A stretch of 64,000 bases of DNA from Symsagittifera roscoffensis (lineage: Eukaryota > Xenacoelomorpha > Acoela > Convolutidae): contig NC_087065.1 of NCBI RefSeq assembly GCF_963678635.1, positions 10,561,579-10,625,578 on the forward strand, in the 5' to 3' direction. How positions within the stretch are numbered: the stretch's first letter is position 1; each line of letters starts with the position of its first letter. The position numbers were made by a program, and so were the translations under genes. The notes below the pieces were generated by a model that worked only from the letters and a program-made list of their open reading frames with translations, had not been told where the DNA came from and ran no database searches. This document shows, piece after piece, positions 47,833 through 58,683 of the stretch.

Positions 47833-48140
47833 AGGCGAGATACAGACTCTCAGACCTACTAAGGGCGCAGAGAAATGACCGCATGACAAGCAACCTGAAA
47901 AGGTGGATAGAAAATGGTGCACCAGACACAGGTGACCTGGAAGAAGACAGTTACCGTATTCTGAGACAGTACTTCATGCAGAAAGAGGGGAGGTTATATT
48001 TGAACAAGGACGGAATTGTGGCTTGTAAGAGAAGAGAAGAAGACAAAGTCCTATACAAGTATAACGCGATAGTGTTGCCGCAACTCTATCAGACAGAACT
48101 ATTATTCAGGTCGCATGATCAGATGGGCCATCAGGGGATC
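47829..48140 (+). pseudogene. Integrase N-terminal fragment, copy 1
   Basis: It carries the start of integrase up to the His pair of the zinc-binding domain (SHDQMGHQGI) and is cut by the unit junction, after which the frame stops in KKLRLL. The catalytic core is absent. Confidence 0.8.
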
Positions 48141-48156
48141 AAGAAGCTTCGGTTGC

Positions 48157-49704
48157 TGTAACTTCGTTGAACACGAAATTGAACTTGAAGAAGGCGCCGT
48201 TCCCCACAGAGAAGGCGCGAGACGAATGACGCCACATAATTCGGAAGCGTGCCGAGCGGAAATCGAAATGCTGCTCGAGTACGACATGATAGAACCCTCG
48301 AAATCGCCGTGGGCTTGCGGGGTGGTAATGGCGAAAAAGAAAGGGGGGCAGCTAAGGTTTTGTTGCGACTCTCGCTATTTGAACGCGGTGACGATAAAAG
48401 ATGCGTACCCGATACCGCTAATAGACGAGAGCCTCTCCAAACTTGGTGATGCCAAGTTCTTGGTGATGCCAAGAACTGCCCTTCTGGCAGTTCCCTTTGC
48501 GGAAAAAGGATAGAGAAAAGACCGGATTCGCGTGCGAATTGGGGTTGTACCAGTGGAAGAGGATGCCCTTCGGCTTGTGCAATGCAACGGCCACTTTTCA
48601 AAGACTGATGGCTCAGTATTTGACCAGAGTGACTAAGAAGTACGGGAATCCCGTGATGCGTTACGTGGATGACGTAGTCATAGCGACACCGACCCTGGAA
48701 GACCACATTGATCGGCTCGATGAAGTCTTTGGATGCATGAAAAGAGCAGGCTTGAAGTGCAAACCATCGAAATGTGAAATCTCTAGGGATTCGATCAAGT
48801 ACCTGGGAAGAATGGTGGACAGGCATGGTGTGAGACCGGACCCGGAAGCAGTAGAGGCTGTGTTGACATGGAAGGCTCCGAGAACGGACCAAAGCTAATG
48901 AGCTTCCTGGGGTTTGCCAATTATTACAGTGAGTTCATCAAAGGATATGCAGACAAGGTGTATCCAATGCAGAGGCTGCGCAACAAAGGAAAGATGTTCG
49001 AATGGAACGATGAGGCACAAGTTGCCTTCGAGAACATACAGCGGGAACTGTGCGAAGCGCCAGTGCTAGGCATGCCTACAGAAAAGGGCATGTATGTTCT
49101 TGACACAGAGCCATCGGTAGTAGCCATCTCAGGAATATTGCATCAGGAGCAAGAATGGAATGGAAGAACGGTTCTCCGCCCCATTGCATATGGCAGCAAG
49201 GTCTTGAGTGACACTGAGATGAAATATGGTGCACCAAAAGCAGAAATGTTTGCAGTAGTCACTTTCGTGGAAAAATACCGCGCATACTTGGGGAGCGCTC
49301 CCTTTAAGTTACGCGTGGACAACAGAGCGTTATCCTGGTTGAAGACCTACTCGATGGATCAGAGTTACATTGGTAGATGGATAGTAAGATTGGATGGCTA
49401 CCACATGATAATCGAGCACAGGATGCGTGACAAACACCAGAATGCTTTCAGCCTCAGCAAGAAAACTGAGTTCTATGAAAATTTGGAACAGAAGCAAGCC
49501 AATCAGGCAGAAATAAAGGAAGGATTCTCGTTTTTGGACAAAGAAACTTATGAAGCGCTTCCCTTAACGAGATGGTTGGACAAGTCTGGACATCCAATTC
49601 CAGGACATCCTGAGTTACCTGTCGAGAAAGCAGCCGAAACAAAAATCCTATCCAAGAAGGACCCTCTCTCACATGAACATAAACAGCCTCTCATTATTGG
49701 ATAG
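48157..49704 (+). pseudogene. Reverse transcriptase-RNase H, copy 2 (inactive)
   Basis: It has the same lesions as copy 1 (motif A replacement at about 48457-48492, NAF in RNase H), plus a private one-base net loss near 48886 that separates the palm from the connection domain. YVDD is present near 48664-48675. Confidence 0.85.
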
Positions 49705-50643
49705 AACGGTGCAGGTCACACCGCAAGTGATGCGGATGCTGGGTGGATTGTTAGAGAGAGAAGTGACCATAGATGGCCCCGAGTGGGCAGCAGCCATGGC
49801 ATCACTGACCTTCAGTGAGAAGGTGAAGATCACGCCGTCAATACGACAACACAAAGACAACGAGATGGATTGTAGGTCAATAGTTCAGCAATTAGAATCC
49901 TCAATACCCCACGAGGTCTTCACAAGTACTTCATCCGGTCGGAAAGAACAGGGGAACGATACGCGAAAGAAAACCGTTACCTTTGAGGACCAGGATAGAG
50001 ATAGTGAGAAGGTTGAACGAAAACTGGTGCAAGATTGTTTGTCCGGGGAGACAAACTGTGAAAAAGCCGGCGAGTTCAAGATCAACACCCGGGACAAGGA
50101 AGTTTGTCCGGGGAGTCTGAGATAGATGAAAAAGTTCCTGACGAGAAACAGGACCTGGGGAACAAAGTTCTTTCCGGGGAGTTCAGATGGATGCGAAGAA
50201 GGCACAGACCTGATCTTGAGGAGGGTACAGACTCCATCACAGACTCTTCAACAGATGACAATTCCCGAAACTCAGGAATTGATACCTACTCAGACAGGAA
50301 CTCGAGCTCGGGATCAGAACTGTCAGAACTAGCGATCCACACAATACTAGTGGAAACTCGTGCAAAGGATCTGGATAGAGAGGTGTACCAGGATCCTGAC
50401 AGTGATCGCTACCTCATACCTAGCGAAATAGTCTTTGACAACGCAGCGGATGATTTGGAAACAATAGCGGTATCGAAACGTTCAATAAGTCTGTTGCCAC
50501 AAAAAGAGGTAGTCAGGACTGATCTTCAGCCGTTCAAACAAGAAACACAGCCGTTGGCGAAGATTTGGTGCGTTAAGATGGAAGAAGACACACACCAGCC
50601 CAATGAGCTGAATAGTCAAATGAGAGTCATGAAGACAAATTGA
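49673..50643 (+). pseudogene. Linker region, copy 2
   Basis: It repeats 46862-47832 with one amino-acid change (Glu to Lys, CEKAGE near 50060), the same overlapping frames and the same frame changes. Confidence 0.6.
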
Positions 50644-50951
50644 AGGCGAGATACAGACTCTCAGACCTACTAAGGGCGCAGAGAAATGACCGCATGACAA
50701 GCAACCTGAAAAGGTGGATAGAAAATGGTGCACCAGACACAGGTGACCTGGAAGAAGACAGTTACCGTATTCTGAGACAGTACTTCATGCAGAAAGAGGG
50801 GAGGTTATATTTGAACAAGGACGGAATTGTGGCTTGTAAGAGAAGAGAAGAAGACAAAGTCCTATACAAGTATAACGCGATAGTGTTGCCGCAACTCTAT
50901 CAGACAGAACTATTATTCAGGTCGCATGATCAGATGGGCCATCAGGGGATC
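50640..50951 (+). pseudogene. Integrase N-terminal fragment, copy 2
   Basis: It matches 47829-48140 and ends at the next unit junction. Confidence 0.8.
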
Positions 50952-50967
50952 AAGAAGCTTCGGTTGC

Positions 50968-52517
50968 TGTAACTTCGTTGAACACGAAATTGAACTTGAA
51001 GAAGGCGCCGTTCCCCACAGAGAAGGCGCGAGACGAATGACGCCACATAATTCGGAAGCGTGCCGAGCGGAAATCGAAATGCTGCTCGAGTACGACATGA
51101 TAGAACCCTCGAAATCGCCGTGGGCTTGCGGGGTGGTAATGGCGAAAAAGAAAGGGGGGGCAGCTAAGGTTTTGTTGCGACTCTCGCTATTTGAACGCGG
51201 TGACGATAAAAGATGCGTACCCGATACCGCTAATAGACGAGAGCCTCTCCAAACTTGGTGATGCCAAGTTCTTGGTGATGCCAAGAACTGCCCTTCTGGC
51301 AGTTCCCTTTGCGGAAAAAGGATAGAGAAAAGACCGGATTCGCGTGCGAATTGGGGTTGTACCAGTGGAAGAGGATGCCCTTCGGCTTGTGCAATGCAAC
51401 GGCCACTTTTCAAAGACTGATGGCTCAGTATTTGACCAGAGTGACTAAGAAGTACGGGAATCCCGTGATGCGTTACGTGGATGACGTAGTCATAGCGACA
51501 CCGACCCTGGAAGACCACATTGATCGGCTCGATGAAGTCTTTGGATGCATGAAAAGAGCAGGCTTGAAGTGCAAACCATCGAAATGTGAAATCTCTAGGG
51601 ATTCGATCAAGTACCTGGGAAGAATGGTGGACAGGCATGGTGTGAGACCGGACCCGGAAGCAGTAGAGGCTGTGTTGACATGGAAGGCTCCGAGAACGGA
51701 CACACAGCTAATGAGCTTCCTGGGGTTTGCCAATTATTACAGTGAGTTCATCAAAGGATATGCAGACAAGGTGTATCCAATGCAGAGGCTGCGCAACAAA
51801 GGAAAGATGTTCGAATGGAACGATGAGGCACAAGTTGCCTTCGAGAACATACAGCGGGAACTGTGCGAAGCGCCAGTGCTAGGCATGCCTACAGAAAAGG
51901 GCATGTATGTTCTTGACACAGAGCCATCGGTAGTAGCCATCTCAGGAATATTGCATCAGGAGCAAGAATGGAATGGAAGAACGATTCTCCGCCCCATTGC
52001 ATATGGCAGCAAGGTCTTGAGTGACACTGAGATGAAATATGGTGCACCAAAAGCAGAAATGTTTGCAGTAGTCACTTTCGTGGAAAAATACCGCGCATAC
52101 TTGGGGAGCGCTCCCTTTAAGTTACGCGTGGACAACAGAGCGTTATCCTGGTTGAAGACCTACTCGATGGATCAGAGTTACATTGGTAGATGGATAGTAA
52201 GATTGGATGGCTACCACATGATAATCGAGCACAGGATGCGTGACAAACACCAGAATGCTTTCAGCCTCAGCAAGAAAACTGAGTTCTATGAAAATTTGGA
52301 ACAGAAGCAAGCCAATCAGGCAGAAATAAAGGAAGGATTCTCGTTTTTGGACAAAGAAACTTATGAAGCGCTTCCCTTAACGAGATGGTTGGACAAGTCT
52401 GGACATCCAATTCCAGGACATCCTGAGTTACCTGTCGAGAAAGCAGCCGAAATAAAAATCCTATCCAAGAAGGACCCTCTCTCACATGAACATAAACAGC
52501 CTCTCATTATTGGATAG
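50968..52517 (+). pseudogene. Reverse transcriptase-RNase H, copy 3 (inactive)
   Basis: The motif A replacement (about 51268-51304) and RNase H NAF are shared. One extra G near 51155 shifts the fingers frame. The palm, connection and RNase H are open from 51309 to 52517. Confidence 0.85.
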
Positions 52518-53456
52518 AACGGTGCAGGTCACACCGCAAGTGATGCGGATGCTGGGTGGATTGTTAGAGAGAGAAGTGACCATAGATGGCCCCGAGTGGG
52601 CAGCAGCCATGGCATCACTGACCTTCAGTGAGAAGGTGAAGATCACGCCGTCAATACGACAACACAAAGACAACGAGATGGATTGTAGGTCAATAGTTCA
52701 GCAATTAGAATCCTCAATACCCCACGAGGTCTTCACAAGTACTTCATCCGGTCGGAAAGAACAGGGGAACGATACGCGAAAGAAAACCGTTACCTTTGAG
52801 GACCAGGATAGAGATAGTGAGAAGGTTGAACGAAAACTGGTGCAAGATTGTTTGTCCGGGGAGACAAACTGTGAAAAAGCCGGCGAGTTCAAGATCAACA
52901 CCCGGGACAAGGAAGTTTGTCCGGGGAGTCTGAGATAGATGAAAAAGTTCCTGACGAGAAACAGGACCTGGGGAACAAAGTTCTTTCCGGGGAGTTCAGA
53001 TGGATGCGAAGAAGGCACAGACCTGATCTTGAGGAGGGTACAGACTCCATCACAGACTCTTCAACAGATGACAATTCCCGAAACTCAGGAATTGATACCT
53101 ACTCAGACAGGAACTCGAGCTCGGGATCAGAACTGTCAGAACTAGCGATCCACACAATACTAGTGGAAACTCGTGCAAAGGATCTGGATAGAGAGGTGTA
53201 CCAGGATCCTGACAGTGATCGCTACCTCATACCTAGCGAAATAGTCTTTGACAACGCAGCGGATGATTTGGAAACAATAGCGGTATCGAAACGTTCAATA
53301 AGTCTGTTGCCACAAAAAGAGGTAGTCAGGACTGATCTTCAGCCGTTCAAACAAGAAACACAGCCGTTGGCGAAGATTTGGTGCGTTAAGATGGAAGAAG
53401 ACACACACCAGCCCAATGAGCTGAATAGTCAAATGAGAGTCATGAAGACAAATTGA
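52486..53456 (+). pseudogene. Linker region, copy 3
   Basis: It repeats 46862-47832 with the CEKAGE variant shared with copy 2, which suggests copies 2 and 3 separated after copy 1. Confidence 0.6.
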
Positions 53457-54580
53457 AGGCGAGATACAGACTCTCAGACCTACTAAGGGCGCAGAGAAAT
53501 GACCGCATGACAAGCAACCTGAAAAGGTGGATAGAAAATGGTGCACCAGACACAGGTGACCTGGAAGAAGACAGTTACCGTATTCTGAGACAGTACTTCA
53601 TGCAGAAAGAGGGGAGGTTATATTTGAACAAGGACGGAATTGTGGCTTGTAAGAGAAGAGAAGAAGACAAAGTCCTATACAAGTATAACGCGATAGTGTT
53701 GCCGCAACTCTATCAGACAGAACTATTATTCAGGTCGCATGATCAGATGGGCCATCAGGGGATCGACAAAGTGTATCAGAGGATCCTGAAGCGCTTTGAG
53801 TGGCCTGGAATGAAAAATGCATGCGAGAAGTGGGTAACAGTGTGCCTGTCATGCCAACAGGTCAAGGATCCAAGGAAATTGCGATTTCCTTTACAGGCGA
53901 TCGAATCGTCTGAATTCAGCGAGGTGGTGCAGATAGATCACCAAAAGATATGCATGACAGACAGTGGTTATAATCAAGTCTTGGTCATGATAGATCACTT
54001 CACGAGATATGCAGAGGCCGTGCCCTGCATAACAGTCTCAGCAGAAGAGACATGCGACCACCTGATCAATACGTGGATAGCGAGACATGGTTGTCCGATG
54101 ACGTTTCAATCGGATAACGGAACAGCTTTTGTAGGAGAGCTCACGAAAGAGCTTATGAGACGCTCACAGGTTGCTCAAGCTCACTCCACGACATACCATT
54201 CCCAGACGAATGGCTTAGTGGAAAGACAGAATAGAACGTTAGTGTCGATGCTGAGGGTATATTGTTCCAGGTACATGACCGATTGGGACAGATACCTTCC
54301 ACAGGTGAGTGGAGCCTATAATAGCAAGCAACACTCCACCACCGGAGTTATTCCACACATGATGCTGACTGGAAACGAGAAGTCTTTACCCTTGACCTTT
54401 TTCTACCCAGAGTATGAGAGACAGAAAACGTCTTCACAGGTCTACGTGAGGGATGTGATCAGACGTCAGCAAGAGTTGAACGACTTGTGTAGACGAAATA
54501 CTCAGCAAGCACAGGCAAGGCAGAGGAAGAAATTCGAACCAGATCTTCCGTTCACGATACAGACTCGACAGAACAACTGA
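53453..54580 (+). pseudogene. Integrase, copy A: zinc domain and DDE core intact, C-terminus deleted
   Basis: One open frame holds an HHCC zinc-binding domain (H-x4-H in SHDQMGHQGI, then CLSC), and an rve-type core with catalytic Asp in QIDHQK (about 53932), Asp in QSDNGTAF (about 54110) and Glu in VERQNRT (about 54221). It inserts the element's cDNA into the genome. The C-terminal GPF module is missing: after the core the sequence jumps at 54537 to the last residues (EPDLPFTIQTRQNN). Compared with copy B, 452 bases are deleted at a 2-base GA overlap. Confidence 0.88.
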
Positions 54581-54839
54581 ATGACAATCTTAGGAATAGA
54601 TCCAAAGTTTGGACTGTTCAATCTTAGGTCGAATTCCAAATTTTTAGAGACCGATTGATTTTAATTAATTTTAGGATCAAAATCTTTTTATCTGACTGTT
54701 TTAAATAAATTTTGACAAGAAGTTAAGATGGAACTGACAAGTGTGATATTCGTGACCTCTTTTCTAGATCTTGATTGATCATTTAATTGCTCACTCGAGT
54801 CAAACCTTTGAATCAAATCGAATCAAACCTGAAAAGAGA
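54540..54839 (+). other. Spacer between integrase and the third ORF, copy A
   Basis: This AT-rich, non-coding stretch after the integrase stop (54578-54580) includes TTTTAATTAATTTTAGGATC, a possible splice acceptor (TTTTAG) ahead of the third ORF. It is repeated nearly unchanged at 56128-56427. Confidence 0.5.
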
Positions 54840-55194
54840 ATGGATAATTTCAACTTGGATGAATTGATGGACCTGGCAGAGGCATATGTAGGACCGATGG
54901 TAGATGCGATCTATCGTCGGCTAATGGATTGAGACTTCGCTCTGGAGGACCCAGAGGTAGTCATGTTGCAGACCGCCCTGACATCTTGGGGCATGACAAC
55001 CGTGGGAACAACCCCACGGAAGTCCTATTGATGGCAGCATACGGAGAAAGGGGAGTACTAGACCGCCCAAACATGAGAGTGATGAGGTGGAGAGACGGGG
55101 CTCTCTCAGGGAGTGACTTGGCGAACGAGCCTGGATTGGGAAGTTCTAGGACTTACCAACCAGGTGAAATGCCTTTGCCCTCCAAGCCCAAGCC
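54840..55194 (+). pseudogene. Start of the third ORF, copy A (truncated)
   Basis: ATG at 54840 begins MDNFNLDELMDLAEAYVG; a frame change near 54930 leads to RLRSGGPRGSHVADRPDI and onward to MPLPSKPKP at 55194, where the sequence jumps into a second integrase copy. This contiguous copy shows what lies across the N gap in copy B. Confidence 0.65.
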
Positions 55195-56168
55195 CACCTG
55201 ATCAATACGTGGATAGCGAGACATGGTTGTCCGATGACGTTTCAATCGGATAACGGAACAGCTTTCGTAGGAGAGCTCACGAAAGAGCTTATGAGACGCT
55301 CACAGGTTGCTCAAGCTCACTCCACGACATACCATTCCCAGACGAATGGCTTAGTGGAAAGACAGAATAGAACGTTAGTGTCGATGCTGAGGGTATATTG
55401 TTCCAGGTACATGACCGATTGGGACAGATACCTTCCACAGGTGAGTGGAGCCTATAATAGCAAGCAACACTCCACCACCGGAGTTATTCCACACATGATG
55501 CTGACTGGAAACGAGAAGTCTTTACCCTTGACCTTTTTCTACCCAGAGTATGAGAGACAGAAAACGTCTTCACAGGTCTACGTGAGGGATGTGATCAGAC
55601 GTCAGCAAGAGTTGAACGACTTGTGTAGACGAAATACTCAGCAAGCACAGGCAAGGCAGAGGAAGAAATTCGACAAGAAAGCAGCTGGTGCAAAAGCTTA
55701 CTCAGTGGGAGACTACGTATGGGTATTTCAGAACGTTATACCACCGAAAGGAACAAAAAAGCTCCTAAAAAGTGGAGGGGACCCTTCATGATTACGGAAG
55801 TGCACCAGGAGGGACGCTTGTATAGACTGAGTACTGGCCGAGCTGCCCACTACGAGAACATTAAGCCACACAATCCATCGACAGAAGACTGGTGTATACC
55901 CGCTGACATGGAAGAAGGGGATTATCTAATGATGGACCCTGCTTTTGAGGTCAACGAGAAAGGCACCAGGGAGAAGAACGATGGAAACGAAGTCGTAGAG
56001 GAAGGAACAAGTATACCACTGGACCTGGATCCAAATGAGGTGATCGAAGCAGATGATGAGACCTTACCATACGACGAAGAAGACTGGCAGGATCCCGAAC
56101 AAATGGAGGTCCCCAAGAACTTGGAACCAGATCTTCCGTTCACGATACAGACTCGACAGAACAACTGA
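55195..56168 (+). pseudogene. Integrase, copy B: C-terminal half of the core plus the GPF module
   Basis: It begins inside the core (INTWIARHG), so the first catalytic Asp and the zinc domain are absent. It keeps QSDNGTAF and VERQNRT and carries what copy A lost: GDYVWVF and the GPF module KWRGPFMITEV, then a long acidic tail (DDETLPYDEEDWQDPEQ). One frameshift lies in the A/G-rich run near 55760-55785. Confidence 0.85.
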
Positions 56169-56427
56169 ATGACAATCTTAGGAATAGATCCAAAGTTTGG
56201 ACTGTTCAATCTTAGGTCGAATTCCAAATTTTTAGAGACCGATTGATTTTAATTAATTTTAGGATCAAAATCTTTTTATCTGACTGTTTTAAATAAATTT
56301 TGACAAGAAGTTAAGATGGAACTGACAAGTGTGATATTCGTGACCTCTTTTCTAGATCTTGATTGATCATTTAATTGCTCACTCGAGTCAAACCTTTGAA
56401 TCAAATTGAATCAAACCTGAAAAGAGA
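56169..56427 (+). other. Spacer between integrase and the third ORF, copy B
   Basis: It is nearly identical to the copy A spacer; the one change noticed is CAAATTGAATC versus CAAATCGAATC. Confidence 0.5.
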
Positions 56428-56765
56428 ATGGATAATTTCAACTTGGATGAATTGATGGACCTGGCAGAGGCATATGTAGGACCGATGGTAGATGCGATCT
56501 ATCGTCGGCTAATGGATTGAGACTTCGCTCTGGAGGACCCAGAGGTAGTCATGTTGCAGACCGCCCTGACATCTTGGGGCATGACAACCGTGGGAACAAC
56601 CCCACGGAAGTCCTATTGATGGCAGCATACGGAGAAAGGGGAGTACTAGACCGCCCAAACATGAGAGTGATGAGGTGGAGAGACGGGGCTCTCTCAGGGA
56701 GTGACTTGGCGAACGAGCCTGGATTGGGAAGTTCTAGGACTTACCAACCAGGTGAAATGCCTTTG
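56428..56765 (+). pseudogene. Start of the third ORF, copy B (runs into the gap)
   Basis: ATG at 56428, same beginning as copy A. A stop (TGA near 56518) and a frame change interrupt it early. It continues across the gap in the frame of 56966 onward (PSKPKYGLTRIHQEMNSEA) if the gap is empty, as copy A suggests. Confidence 0.65.
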
Positions 56766-56965
56766 NNNNNNNNNNNNNNNNNNNNNNNNNNNNNNNNNNN
56801 NNNNNNNNNNNNNNNNNNNNNNNNNNNNNNNNNNNNNNNNNNNNNNNNNNNNNNNNNNNNNNNNNNNNNNNNNNNNNNNNNNNNNNNNNNNNNNNNNNNN
56901 NNNNNNNNNNNNNNNNNNNNNNNNNNNNNNNNNNNNNNNNNNNNNNNNNNNNNNNNNNNNNNNNN
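56766..56965. other. Assembly gap, 200 N, probably nearly empty
   Basis: The left flank ends GCCTTTG and the right flank starts CCCTCCAAGCCCAAG. In the unbroken copy at 55165-55190 these are directly adjacent (GCCTTTGCCCTCCAAGCCC). Either no sequence is missing, or a further repeat unit was collapsed here. Confidence 0.95.
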
Positions 56966-57835
56966 CCCTCCAAGCCCAAGTATGGGCTGACGAGAATACA
57001 TCAAGAGATGAACAGCGAGGCTGCCTCGTCTGGTTCACCACTGAGAGCAGCTGTGTCACCAAAGAGGGCGAAAGTAGAACAGGGGGTTCAAACGAACCGA
57101 ACCATGCAACATCTAGATGGAATGAAAGACGAGCTGGAAAGGACGAGAAAGGACTTGGATGAGCTGACTAAGACAATGCTCAGTAAGGGAGAAGAGAGAG
57201 ACGGGTGGAACAGATTGTTCGAAGACTGCAACAAAAAACAGGGTGAAGAAATTGAGCGCTTGAGGCGGGATTACAAAGAGCGGATGGCGTTGACAACAGC
57301 CGTGGAGAAGGTGATACCTGCAAGGAGTGTTCCTCGTGGGCAGTCCCCGATGGAGCTCTTGACGCCTCGAGAGATGAGTCAGACAACGGAAACGCGACTC
57401 CCGGCAACAACAGGTCGAGTGACAATCCCGGACCCGAGTGACACCTTGGGTGACCCAGGCGTGGAACAAACGGTGAGGAAGCTGATAGAGACAGCTGGAC
57501 GACTAGTCGCCAACAAGAATGCGCCAGGTTCCGGGGTGACTGCACCCTATGGAACAATCGACGATACGGGTAGAGTACGGCTCTCCCAAAGCGTGATGAC
57601 CAGACAGGGAGTTAGCGACACAACGCCACCAATGGGGAGCTCTAAGGTCCCAGAGAGGAGGATACGAAAGATGCCGGCGAAGAAAGTGTCACGGGTAATA
57701 GACATACAGAAGAACAATCAGTTGAGATATAACTTCACAGGAGTTCCGGAGGCGGATCCGAGAGCTTGCTTCAATCGAGCGACCTGGAACCCGGTAGTGA
57801 ACCTGCAGCAACCACCGCTGGGAACATCACATCTG
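56966..57835 (+). pseudogene. Third ORF, N-terminal coiled-coil and linker region
   Basis: This is the open frame that continues to 58219. It begins with a short coiled coil (ELERTRKDLDELTKTML, about 57130-57190; EEIERLRRDYKERM, about 57246-57290) followed by a Pro/Thr-rich linker and a basic patch (RRIRKMPAKKVSRV, about 57658). There is no signal peptide or transmembrane segment, so it is not an envelope protein despite its place after integrase. Confidence 0.6.
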
Positions 57836-58355
57836 ATACTGGGAGATAGCTTAGTCAGAATACTCTTGAACTTGAGGGCCTCTTGGGTCACCACGGTGAT
57901 GGCCTTCGGAGGCGCGACCATAGCCCAGTTATTTCGGATGGTGGAGTTGATGAACCCAGGGAGAATCCCCAATGTGATGATCCTGGTTGGGACGAGCAAC
58001 ATCTCGAGAAGCTCAGATGAGGAAGAAGCACTATGGGAATCAATGATGGTGTGCTTGTTTACCACTCTCTGGCAGAAGTTCAACTGCGCTGTACTGACCG
58101 TTTGCACTGTGCCAATGAATGCGAGGAGTTTGACTGCAACAGGGAGAAGGCACAACAAAGGAGTAGTCAGGTGGAAAAACATCCTAAGGAATCTCGCAAG
58201 TCGGAATGCGGAAGGATGATCCTCATGGACATCGAACATGAGTTGAGAGCTATGGATCAGGCCAGGCTGACTACGGACGGCATCCACTTCGATAGTATAG
58301 AAGGACAGGCTTGGTTGAACAGAGTCTTCCAAGAACGATTGGATGACTGGAAGTA
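57836..58355 (+). pseudogene. Third ORF: SGNH/GDSL hydrolase-like domain, frameshifted
   Basis: The domain opens with HLILGDSLVR (Gly-Asp-Ser, block I nucleophile, about 57842), has a Gly-rich segment FGGATIAQL (block II position, about 57905-57930), VLVG-type strand ending GTSN (block III position, 57989-58000) and a Asp-Gly-Ile-His (block V catalytic Asp and His, 58276-58287). The frame changes near 58200, between the stop at 58217 and the second frame. In the family, Ser, Gly, Asn and His form the active site of esterases and lipases; all four are present here across the two frames. Related esterase domains are known in ORF1 of CR1-like non-LTR elements; I do not know one in this position of an LTR element. 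Confidence 0.65.
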
Positions 58356-58683
58356 GAACTCTTTGACACAGGAGTGCTAAAGGAGGAGGGAGCATCGAAC
58401 GAGCCGGTGATTACCACCTTTGTGCCTCCTAACCTGGAAACACGCTTGGGGGCAGTCCCGGCCGTGACGAACTACAGACAGCAGAGCTCTAGCGAACCAG
58501 GTCAAGGATCAGACGTTCAATATCGATTGGGAGAAGCGCCAATGAGGAGAACCATTAATCCTAGGAGAAGACTAGGGCCTGTCAACCCGAGGGCGGAGAC
58601 AACCAGCACCTCTAGATCGGACACGAGATCGGAGACTACAAGACCAGTCGAGAGGAGAGACGTCCTGATAGAGGCTCTCTGAT
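58356..58683 (+). pseudogene. Third ORF, Pro/Arg/Ser-rich segment after the SGNH-like domain
   Basis: After a stop at 58354 and a frame change, an open stretch reads VPPNLETRLGAVPAV and then an Arg/Thr/Ser-rich low-complexity tail ending in a stop at 58680. It looks like an interdomain linker. Confidence 0.5.

Larger units (their letters stand above)
45329..48140 (+). repeat. Tandem pol unit 1 of 3 (2,812 bp)
   Basis: It starts AAGAAGCTTCGG and ends CATCAGGGGATC, and contains RT, RNase H, linker and the first part of integrase. The next unit follows directly. Only about five differences from the other two units were seen by eye. It is preceded by CCTCGCTTA from the gag side, so its left junction differs from that of units 2 and 3. 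Confidence 0.97.
48141..50951 (+). repeat. Tandem pol unit 2 of 3 (2,811 bp)
   Basis: The content is the same as unit 1. Private changes are the sequence CGGACCAAAGC (about 48886, where the others have CGGACACACAGC), which shifts the RT frame, and GCCGAAACAAAA near 49637. Confidence 0.97.
50952..53764 (+). repeat. Tandem pol unit 3 of 3 (2,813 bp)
   Basis: The content is the same as unit 1. Private changes are one extra G in the G run near 51155 (frameshift) and ACGATTCTCC near 51984. This unit alone continues into intact integrase sequence (GATCGACAAAGTG). Confidence 0.97.

Noticed and set aside
42748-53546. Long minus-strand open frames across the gag-pol region
   Set aside because: They are antisense shadows of the plus-strand retroelement coding sequence and repeat exactly with the tandem units.
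56694-57062. Open frames that run through the 200-N gap
   Set aside because: Undetermined bases create artificial openness; only the flanking frame supported by the duplicate copy was used.
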